Shown: piece after piece, positions 55,402 through 62,355 of the stretch
Position numbering within the stretch: position 1 is the stretch's first letter
Layout: each line of letters starts with the position of its first letter
NCBI GenBank assembly: GCA_035292585.1
Contig: DATDPU010000013.1
Coordinates: 1-64,000, forward strand
Length of the DNA: 64,000 nt
Direction: 5' to 3'
Origin: DASSFZ01 sp035292585
GTDB lineage: Bacteria > Chloroflexota > Anaerolineae > Fen-1058
Program-made: the position numbers and the translations under genes
Notes under the pieces: model-generated
The model's input: the letters and a program-made list of their open reading frames with translations, nothing else
Database searches by the model: none
What the model was told of the DNA's origin: nothing

Positions 55402-56919
55402 ATGGAAATGTCTGAGCAACAACTGGCCGGTCTTTCGCCCGAACAACGTCGTCTGGTGGAACTCTTGCTGCGCAAGCAGCAAGGGGAAGCGGCCGACACG
55501 ATGCCGTCCAGCCGGGCGGCGGAGGCGGGGGATGAACACAATCGGGTGACCGATCTGGTTCCGCTCACCGGTCCACAGCAATGGTTCTTCGAAGTGGCAG
55601 ACGATTATGGCGGACAGTGGAACTTCGTGATGCCATTTGATCTGCCTTCAGTCTTGGGCCGATCTCCAGAGTTAATCCGTCAAGTATTCGAGCAGCTGCT
55701 GGCGCATCACGCTGAGCTGCGGGCGCATTTCGTGCGCCAGGCGGCCGGCTGGCACAAGGTCATTGCCGAGCCGGGTAGCCCGGCGTCTTTCACCTGCGTA
55801 GACCTCGCCCATCTGGAACGCTCCGAGCAAGACCAGGCCCTCCAGGCTGCCTCGGATACACTACAGAACGAAATTGCGGTGTCCACATATCCACTCTTGA
55901 GTGCGGCGCTGTTCTACCTGGGTGAGAGCCGGCCGGCGCGTTTAGTCATTATCGCGCATCATCTCATCATGGATGGCATCTCGATGGGCATTCTATCAGG
56001 GGATTTTCAGATGGCATATCAGCAGTTGGCTCGTGGCGAGCCGATCCGGTTCCCGCCCAAGACGACATCGGTCAAGGCGTACGTGGAGCGACTGCAAGCC
56101 TACGCCCGCTCGGCGGAGCTGCGCCAGGAATTGGAGGCGTATTGGCTCAAGTTGCCCTGGGCCGAACTGACGCCCTTGCCGCTGGATGACCCGGCAGGTC
56201 AAGCCAGACGAACCGTCGGCTCGGTGGATGCCGTGGAAGTCATCTTCGGTGTGGAGGAGACGCACGTCTTGCAGGCCGAGCTGTTCCGCGTCTACAAAGC
56301 TCAAGCCGCCGAGGTCTTACTCGCGGCGCTGATGCAGGCGGTGAGCGCCTGGACCGGCAGCCGGTATCAACTCATCAGCTGGATCTATGATGGACGAATG
56401 AGCGCACTTCCAGTGCTGGATGAGTTCGACCTGTCGCGCACGGTGGGCTGGCTGAGCTTTAGCAGCTATCTGCTGCTGGAGCGCGTGGCCGCCGCTGATC
56501 CGGTCGAGTCCCTCCGGGCGATTCAGGCGCAGTTTCGCCGCATGCCCAACAAGGGATTGGGGTTGGACATCTTGCACCGTTACGGAGGGGCGCAGCTGGC
56601 TGAGACTGTCCAGTCGCTTCTCAAAAGGGAGACAATAGTCCAGGTCAATTACCTGGGGAACATGGGCGATCCATCGAGTAGCCAATCCGGCATCATGCGG
56701 CCATCCACTGAGCCGCGGCAACTATCCTGGGACCCACTCAGCCAGGACTTTCATCATCCGCTCTTTCTCGTCGCACAAATTGTCGGGGGGTGTTTCCGCG
56801 CCCGCTGGGAGTACAACACATGTGTTTACCAACGGGCCACCATTGAGAAGATAGCTTCGGACTTCATGGCAGCCTTGCGTGCGCTTATCAGTCACGCCCG
56901 GTCGCAGGCGCCCATCTGA
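55402..56919 (+). CDS. Stand-alone E-like protein, tandem copy 2
   Basis: 505 residues. I chose ATG 55402 because the block GCGCTATGGAAATG around the start is conserved in all three tandem copies; a longer open frame upstream is only the 3' end of copy 1 read in another frame. The protein differs from copy 1 mainly by a longer linker after the N-terminal helix (GEAADTMPSSRAAEAGDEHN). HHLIMDGIS (His186/187), IYDGRM in place of EGHGRE, LSRTVGWLSF and VNYLGNMGD are visible. Long stretches are identical to copy 1 at DNA level, so the duplication is recent. The 28-nt spacer on each side is nearly the same. Confidence 0.9.
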   Translation: MEMSEQQLAGLSPEQRRLVELLLRKQQGEAADTMPSSRAAEAGDEHNRVTDLVPLTGPQQWFFEVADDYGGQWNFVMPFDLPSVLGRSPELIRQVFEQLLAHHAELRAHFVRQAAGWHKVIAEPGSPASFTCVDLAHLERSEQDQALQAASDTLQNEIAVSTYPLLSAALFYLGESRPARLVIIAHHLIMDGISMGILSGDFQMAYQQLARGEPIRFPPKTTSVKAYVERLQAYARSAELRQELEAYWLKLPWAELTPLPLDDPAGQARRTVGSVDAVEVIFGVEETHVLQAELFRVYKAQAAEVLLAALMQAVSAWTGSRYQLISWIYDGRMSALPVLDEFDLSRTVGWLSFSSYLLLERVAAADPVESLRAIQAQFRRMPNKGLGLDILHRYGGAQLAETVQSLLKRETIVQVNYLGNMGDPSSSQSGIMRPSTEPRQLSWDPLSQDFHHPLFLVAQIVGGCFRARWEYNTCVYQRATIEKIASDFMAALRALISHARSQAPI

Positions 56920-56947
56920 AAATAGCAGCGCGGGAGAGCGATGCGCT

Positions 56948-58471
56948 ATGGAAATGCTTGAGCAACAACTGGCCGGCCTCTCGCCCGAACAGCGTCGTCT
57001 GGTGGAACTCTTACTGCGTAAGCAGCAAGGGGAGGCAGCCGACGCGATGCCATCCAGCCGGGCGGCGGAGACGGAAGATGAACACAATCGGGTGACCGGC
57101 CCGGCGCCACTCACCGGCCCACAGCAGTGGTTCTTCGAGAAGGCGGGCGATTACGGCGGACTGTGGAATTTGGTAATGCCGTTTGATGTGCCTGCATTCC
57201 TGGGCCAGTCGCCCGCCTTGATCGCGCAGGTGTTCCAACACGTGTTGGCGCATCACGCTGAGCTGCGGGCGCGTTTCGTGCGCCAGGCGGCCGGCTGGCA
57301 GAAGGTGATTGTTGAGCCGGATCACCCGGTGCCGTTCCGTTGCATCGACCTGGCGCATCTGGACCCCGCCGAGCAAGAGCAGGCCATCAAGACCACCTCC
57401 GACGCGCTGCAACGCGAGATCGATTTGTCCTGCGCGCCGCTGGTGCGCGTGGCGCTGTTCTACCTGGGGGAGAGCCGCCCGGCGCGGCTGGTGATTATCG
57501 CGCATCATCTCATCCGCGACGGGTTCTCGATCGGGATTGTGGCCGATGATTTTGAGCGGGCGTATCAGCAGCTGGCTCATGGCGAGCCGATTCAGTTGCC
57601 GGCCAAGAGGACCTCGGTCAAGGCGTATGTGGAATGCCTGCAAGCCTACGCGCGTTCGGCGGAGCTGCGTCACGAACTGAAGGACTATTGGCTCCAGTTG
57701 CCGTGGGCCGAACTGGCGCCCATGCCGCTGGATGACCCGGCCGGCCAGGCCAGACGGACCGTTGCAGCGATGGACGCCGTGGACGTGGTCTTAAGTGTTG
57801 AGGAGACGCACGCTCTGCAAGTCGAGCTGCCTCGCATCTACAAGGCTCAAGCCGCCGAGGTCTTGCTCATGGCGGTGATGCAGGCGGTGACCACCTGGAC
57901 GGGCAGACGGTATCAACTCATCGGCTGGGTATACGATGGACGGACGAGTGCGCTTCCGGTTCTAGGTGAATTCGACCTGTCGCGCACGGTGGGCTGGCTG
58001 GGTTTCGACAGTTATCTCCTGCTGGAGCGAGTAGTAGGCGATGATCCGGTCGCGGCCCTGCGGGCGATTCAGGCGCAGTTTCACCGTATTCCCAACAAGG
58101 GCCTGGGGTTGAACATCTTGCGCCGTTACGGAGATGCTGAGACGGCCGAAACAGCCCGGTCGCTTCTCCGAGAAGAGACGCTCGTCACAGTCAACTATCT
58201 GGGGACGCTGGGCGATCCCTCCAATAGCCCGTCTGAAATTCTGCGACCGGCCGTTGAGCCGAGGTCAATACCGTGGGACCCCCACAGCCGGGACTTTCAT
58301 CACGCGCTCTTTCTCACCGGGCAGATTGTTGGGGGGCGTTTCCATGCGCATTGGGAATACAACAAGCGTGTGCACCACCGCGCCACCGTCGAGAAAATAG
58401 CTGACGACTTTATGCAAGCAATACGCGCACTGGTTATTCACTGCCAATCCCAAGAGCCTATACGGTTCTGA
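56948..58471 (+). CDS. Stand-alone E-like protein, tandem copy 3 (mosaic)
   Basis: 507 residues from ATG 56948. The first 160 nt match copy 2 almost exactly, but about 57335-57560 and 58120-58330 match the E-like domain of the NRPS (about 50040-50290 and 50812-51060) far better, so it is a recombinant. It has HHLIRDGFS (His186/187), VYDGRT in place of EGHGRE, LSRTVGWLGF, NKGLGLN and VNYLGTLGD. The end QEPIRF has two residues beyond the other copies. The role is as uncertain as for copies 1 and 2; keeping one domain from each subgroup implies that the sequence differences matter, perhaps for partner or substrate choice. Confidence 0.9.
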   Translation: MEMLEQQLAGLSPEQRRLVELLLRKQQGEAADAMPSSRAAETEDEHNRVTGPAPLTGPQQWFFEKAGDYGGLWNLVMPFDVPAFLGQSPALIAQVFQHVLAHHAELRARFVRQAAGWQKVIVEPDHPVPFRCIDLAHLDPAEQEQAIKTTSDALQREIDLSCAPLVRVALFYLGESRPARLVIIAHHLIRDGFSIGIVADDFERAYQQLAHGEPIQLPAKRTSVKAYVECLQAYARSAELRHELKDYWLQLPWAELAPMPLDDPAGQARRTVAAMDAVDVVLSVEETHALQVELPRIYKAQAAEVLLMAVMQAVTTWTGRRYQLIGWVYDGRTSALPVLGEFDLSRTVGWLGFDSYLLLERVVGDDPVAALRAIQAQFHRIPNKGLGLNILRRYGDAETAETARSLLREETLVTVNYLGTLGDPSNSPSEILRPAVEPRSIPWDPHSRDFHHALFLTGQIVGGRFHAHWEYNKRVHHRATVEKIADDFMQAIRALVIHCQSQEPIRF

Positions 58472-58509
58472 TCTTGATCCAACAAGAACCTTAGAGCCTT
58501 GCGCTCAGG

Positions 58510-58623
58510 TATTGAACACGTGCGTCGGAGTGTAGGGCCTCGCGCCCGCCGAAGGCGCCCGCAAGCCCACACGGGGGCGCAAGCAGGGGGCTAAGCGACT
58601 GTCCATGCACTTGTTCTGAACAT
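58510..58623. repeat. Intergenic inverted-repeat element, copy A
   Basis: It runs from TATTGAACACGTGC to GCACTTGTTCTGAACATG, which are inverted end sequences, with the conserved core TAGGGCCTCGCGCCCGCC and AGCAGGGGGCTAAG. It is closely similar to 59601-59716. It separates the E-like array from the dehydrogenase gene. Confidence 0.75.
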
Positions 58624-58708
58624 GCGCCGAGCCTTGAAGTATCCAACTTTAATGGCAGCAACATGCAACTGCATAAGTCCTGGAAGTGTGCCACACGGAG
58701 GTGAAGCC

Positions 58709-59563
58709 TTGAGCTTTGAACAAGTGGGCGTCATCGGCGCCGGGGTCATGGGGACCGGCGTCGCTCAAAATCTAGCCCAGACACGACACCGCGTCATTCT
58801 CGTAGACGTATCGGACTCAGCTTTGGAAAGAGCCAGGGCCGCGATCCATCAAAACTTGCGCCTCGCGCGCCTATTGAGCAAATCGTCTGCTCAAGAAAGC
58901 CCCGCTGAGGCTCTGGCGCGCATCGTGTTCACCACCGACTACGCCGCGTTGAGCGCGGTAGACTTCGTCGTCGAGAATGTCGTCGAAAAGTGGGAGGTGA
59001 AGCGCCAGGTCTATCCTCAACTGGATGCCCTCTGTCCGCCCCACTGCGTCTTCGCGGCCGATACGTCGTGCATTTCCATCACGCGCATCGGCGCGCTGAC
59101 CCAGCGCCCCGATCGCGTCTTGGGCATCCACTTTATGAACCCGGCGCCGCTCAAGCCGACGGTGGAAATCATTCGGGGCTACCATACGTCTGCGGAGACG
59201 CTGGAGACGGCCCAGGCGTTCTTGGCCAGCATAGGCAAAGACGGCATCGTCGTCAACGACTCTCCCGGCTTCGTCACCAACCGGGTGCTGATGCTGACGA
59301 TCAATGAAGCGATTTACCTGGCGCACGAGCACGTCGCCGCGCCCCAGGACATCGATCAACTCTTCAAAAAGTGCTTCGGGCACAAGATGGGCCCGCTGGA
59401 GACAGCCGATTTGATCGGCCTGGATACGATCCTCGATTCGATTGAGGTGTTGTATGAAAGTTTCAACGACAGCAAATATCGCCCGTGTCCGTTGCTGAAG
59501 CAGATGGTCGACGCCGGGCTGCATGGCCGCAAGAGCGGTCAAGGCTTTTACACTTACCCGTGA
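58709..59563 (+). CDS. 3-hydroxyacyl-CoA/ACP dehydrogenase-like (FkbK type)
   Basis: 285 residues from TTG 58709. I prefer this to the in-frame ATG 58622 because GGAGGTGA lies just upstream and the Rossmann fold (GVIGAGVMGTGVAQ) begins directly after; the longer version would start inside the upstream repeat. It also has VENVVEKWEVK, IHFMNPAPL and NDSPGFVTNRVL, standard for 3-hydroxyacyl-CoA dehydrogenases. With the next three genes it matches the set that makes hydroxymalonyl- or methoxymalonyl-ACP in FK520, ansamitocin and zwittermicin pathways, where this enzyme oxidises glyceryl-ACP. Confidence 0.9.
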   Translation: MSFEQVGVIGAGVMGTGVAQNLAQTRHRVILVDVSDSALERARAAIHQNLRLARLLSKSSAQESPAEALARIVFTTDYAALSAVDFVVENVVEKWEVKRQVYPQLDALCPPHCVFAADTSCISITRIGALTQRPDRVLGIHFMNPAPLKPTVEIIRGYHTSAETLETAQAFLASIGKDGIVVNDSPGFVTNRVLMLTINEAIYLAHEHVAAPQDIDQLFKKCFGHKMGPLETADLIGLDTILDSIEVLYESFNDSKYRPCPLLKQMVDAGLHGRKSGQGFYTYP

Positions 59564-59600
59564 GCCGCAGTGGCTTCATCCACCTTAACGAGAACGCTCA

Positions 59601-59716
59601 TGTGTTGAACAAGTGCGCCGTAGCGTAGGGCCTCGCGCCCGCCAAAGACGCCCACGACCCCACACGGGGCTGCAAGCAGGGGGCTAAGCTACCGTCCATG
59701 CACGTGTTCTGAACAT
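59601..59716. repeat. Intergenic inverted-repeat element, copy B
   Basis: It runs from TGTTGAACAAGTGC to GCACGTGTTCTGAACATG with the same core as 58510-58623. The arm variants are exchanged relative to copy A: AACACGTGC on the left of A appears, inverted, on the right of B. Confidence 0.75.
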
Positions 59717-59739
59717 GAGTCAACGAGGAAAGCGCATCG

Positions 59740-59982
59740 ATGAGCATCCAAGCAGAGATCAAACAGTTTTTGGCCCGGTTCTTCAAAGACTACGACCTGC
59801 AAGACGACGAGGATATCTTTTCACTGGGGTTCGTCAATTCCCTGTTTGCCATGCAACTGGTTCTATTCGTTGAGCAAACTTTTCACTTCACCATCGACAA
59901 CGAAGACCTGGACATCGATAACTTTCGCACGATCAACGCGTTGACCAATCTGATCCGGCGGAAAACCGCCATAGGCGCATAA
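59740..59982 (+). CDS. Acyl carrier protein of the hydroxymalonyl-ACP set (FkbJ type)
   Basis: 80 residues with GAGGAAAG upstream. The attachment serine is Ser34 in GFVNSLFAMQLV, with acidic flanking helices (DYDLQDDEDIF, NEDLDIDNF) typical of the dedicated ACPs that carry glyceryl to hydroxymalonyl intermediates. It sits between its two presumed oxidoreductases and would deliver the finished extender to an AT of one of the PKS modules. Confidence 0.9.
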   Translation: MSIQAEIKQFLARFFKDYDLQDDEDIFSLGFVNSLFAMQLVLFVEQTFHFTIDNEDLDIDNFRTINALTNLIRRKTAIGA

Positions 59983-60007
59983 CCTTGGCGCAGAGGTGCA
60001 TACTGCG

Positions 60008-61234
60008 ATGAGCATCGAGCTAAACTCCCAACAGCAGGAAGCCCAGGCCGAATTCCGAGCGTTTGCCGATGCAGCGATTTTTCCGTTCGCCGATCAATTC
60101 GATGGCAATGAACGCATCCCGACCGAGCTGATCGGTCAATTGGCGCAGCGGAAATACCTGGGCGCCGTGCTGCCCGAAGTGTGGGGCGGCCGGGGTCTGG
60201 ACCTGCTCACCTTTGGCCTGCTCAACGAAGAAATCGGCCGCGCCTGCTCCTCGACCCGTAGTCTGTTGACCGTCCACAGCATGGTGGCGTACGCCATTCT
60301 CCGCTGGGGCAGCCCGCCGCAAAAACAGGCCTGGTTGCCTCGTTTGGCCGGCGGGCACAGCCTGGCGGCGTTCGCGCTGACTGAGCCGAACATCGGCAGC
60401 GACGCTAAACACATCGAATCGACGGCCGAGCCGCGCGGCGATGGCTATATCTTGAACGGTCGAAAGAAATGGATCACGTTCGGGCAAATCGCCGATCTAT
60501 TCCTGGTCTTCGCCCAATGCAATGCCAAACCGTCGGCATTCCTGGTCGAACGCACCCGCCCGGGTTTGACCACTCGACCCATGCGTGGATTGCTGGGTAC
60601 GCGGGCGTCCATGCTGGCGGAGGTATCTTTGGAGGGCTGTCCGGTGCCCCGCGAAAACCTGCTGGGCGGATTAGGCTTCGGCTTTTCGACCGTGGCCCTG
60701 TCGGCCCTGGACTTGGGACGTTACAGCGTCGCGTGGGGAAGTGTGGGTATTGGGCAAGCCTGTCTGGAAGCCAGTCTTCAATACGCCACTGAGCGGAAAC
60801 AATTCGGCGAACCGCTCAGCCGGCACCAGCTTATTCAAGAAATGATCGCGAACATGGTCACGCAGGTGAAGGCGGCCCGGCTGCTGTGTTGTCACGCCGG
60901 CTACTTGAAGGATATCGGCGACCCAGAGTCTACGGCTGAAACTCTGGTGGCGAAATACTTCGCATCCACCATGGCCGCGCGGGTCGCCAGCGACGCGGTC
61001 CAGATTCACGGCGGCAACGGCTGCGGCAGCGAGTATCCGGTGCAGCGCTACCTGCGTGACGCCAAAGTCATGGAGATCATCGAAGGCAGCAACCAGATGC
61101 AGCAAATCCTGATTAGCCGGAATGCCTTTTTAGGGCACGCCGAGCGGCGGCCGGGGTCGGCGCCGCAACGCGCGGTATCGGCGCCTGGCGCAGGGAGCGG
61201 GGAGAGTCATGATCGCGGAACAGCAAACAGCTAA
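60008..61234 (+). CDS. Acyl-CoA/ACP dehydrogenase (FkbI type)
   Basis: 408 residues from ATG 60008; GTG 59996 is in frame but has no better ribosome site. It shows the flavin-dependent acyl-CoA dehydrogenase pattern: ALTEPNIGSDAKHI, the KKWITFG strand, RKQFGEPLSRHQLIQ, VQIHGGNGCGSEYPVQRYLRDAK and EIIEGSNQMQQI. In hydroxymalonyl-ACP pathways this enzyme performs the second oxidation of the glyceryl-derived ACP intermediate. The C-terminus overlaps the next gene by 26 nt and ends in a disordered Gly/Ser/Pro tail. Confidence 0.92.
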   Translation: MSIELNSQQQEAQAEFRAFADAAIFPFADQFDGNERIPTELIGQLAQRKYLGAVLPEVWGGRGLDLLTFGLLNEEIGRACSSTRSLLTVHSMVAYAILRWGSPPQKQAWLPRLAGGHSLAAFALTEPNIGSDAKHIESTAEPRGDGYILNGRKKWITFGQIADLFLVFAQCNAKPSAFLVERTRPGLTTRPMRGLLGTRASMLAEVSLEGCPVPRENLLGGLGFGFSTVALSALDLGRYSVAWGSVGIGQACLEASLQYATERKQFGEPLSRHQLIQEMIANMVTQVKAARLLCCHAGYLKDIGDPESTAETLVAKYFASTMAARVASDAVQIHGGNGCGSEYPVQRYLRDAKVMEIIEGSNQMQQILISRNAFLGHAERRPGSAPQRAVSAPGAGSGESHDRGTANS

Positions 61235-62276
61235 AGCGAAAGCCGAGAAGCAGTCGATCAAGTGTGTGGTGTGGGATTTGGATAACACCCTATGGAACGG
61301 CACCCTGCTGGAGGGCGACGACATCACCCTGCGCGCGGGGGTGTTGGAGACGATTCAAGAACTGGACCGGCGCGGCATCCTCAACTCGATTGCCAGCCGC
61401 AACGACCACCCGGCTGCTATGGATAAACTGGCGGCCCTGGGCCTCAAAGAGTATTTCCTCTATCCCCAGATCAATTGGAACTCCAAGTCGGCGTCGCTGC
61501 AGGCGATTGCCCAGGCGCTGAACCTCGGCCTGGACACTTTCGCCTTCGTCGACGATCAGCCCTTCGAGCGAGAAGAAGTGGCCTTTGTCCATCCCGAAGT
61601 GCTATGTATCGATGCGATAGACCTCCCTCGACTGCTAGACCAGCCCGGCCTGCGGCCCCGGTTTATCACGGCGGAGTCGCGGCTGCGGCGGCAGATGTAC
61701 CAGAGCGACGCGGCGCGCACCCAAGTTGAGTCCGAGTTCACCGGCAGCAACGAGGAGTTTCTAGCGACGCTGAACCTGGTGTTCACCATCCGGGTAGCCG
61801 AAGAGAGCGATCTCAAGCGCGCCGAAGAACTGACCGTGCGCACGCACCAACTCAACACGACAGGGTACACCTATTCCTACGAGGAACTGGACGCGCTGCG
61901 CCGCTCGGGCGACCACCTGCTGCTGGTCGCCAGCCTGGATGACAAGTTTGGCACGTATGGCACGATCGGCCTGGCCCTGGTCGAGCGGGGCGAGTCCATT
62001 TGGACCATCAAGTTGTTGCTGATGTCATGCCGGGTGATGGCGCGCGGCGTGGGCACGATTCTGATGAGCCACATCCTGTCGCGCGCGAAACAGGTATCCG
62101 CGCGAGTACAGGCGTACTTCATCCCCAATGGGCGCAACCGAATGATGTATGTCACTTACAAATTCGGGGGATTCAAAGAGGTCGGCCGGCTAGACGACTT
62201 GCTCGTCCTGGAAAACGATCTGGCGCATATCCAGCCGTTCCCGAATTACGTACAGGTGCATATCCTTGAACGTTAA
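61209..62276 (+). CDS. FkbH-like HAD glyceryl transferase/phosphatase
   Basis: 355 residues. The N-terminal HAD domain has VVWDLDNTLWNG (DxD catalytic aspartates), NSIASRND and VDDQPFEREEV; the C-terminal half is GNAT-like (RTHQLNTTGYTYSYEEL ... YVTYKFGGFKEVG). FkbH proteins dephosphorylate 1,3-bisphosphoglycerate and load the glyceryl group on an ACP, the first step to hydroxymalonyl- or methoxymalonyl-ACP. ATG 61209 with GGGAGAG upstream overlaps the preceding gene. No O-methyltransferase (FkbG) is seen, so the unit may stay unmethylated unless one lies beyond the window. Confidence 0.94.
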   Translation: MIAEQQTAKAKAEKQSIKCVVWDLDNTLWNGTLLEGDDITLRAGVLETIQELDRRGILNSIASRNDHPAAMDKLAALGLKEYFLYPQINWNSKSASLQAIAQALNLGLDTFAFVDDQPFEREEVAFVHPEVLCIDAIDLPRLLDQPGLRPRFITAESRLRRQMYQSDAARTQVESEFTGSNEEFLATLNLVFTIRVAEESDLKRAEELTVRTHQLNTTGYTYSYEELDALRRSGDHLLLVASLDDKFGTYGTIGLALVERGESIWTIKLLLMSCRVMARGVGTILMSHILSRAKQVSARVQAYFIPNGRNRMMYVTYKFGGFKEVGRLDDLLVLENDLAHIQPFPNYVQVHILER

Positions 62277-62355
62277 AGTGGCATAGTCGGATGATGACCC
62301 GTAGTCGTTCGATGACAATGACATTGCCATTACCGGGATGGAGGAGGATGACACG

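Noticed and set aside
58622..58708. ATG 58622 as start of the hydroxyacyl dehydrogenase
   Set aside because: It would begin at the end of the repeat element and add 29 unrelated residues; TTG 58709 has GGAGGTGA at ideal distance.
59740..59982. Primary-metabolism ACP and fatty-acid oxidation genes unrelated to the cluster
   Set aside because: The gene order dehydrogenase-ACP-acyl dehydrogenase-FkbH is the known hydroxymalonyl/methoxymalonyl-ACP set, and FkbH-like proteins are not part of beta-oxidation.
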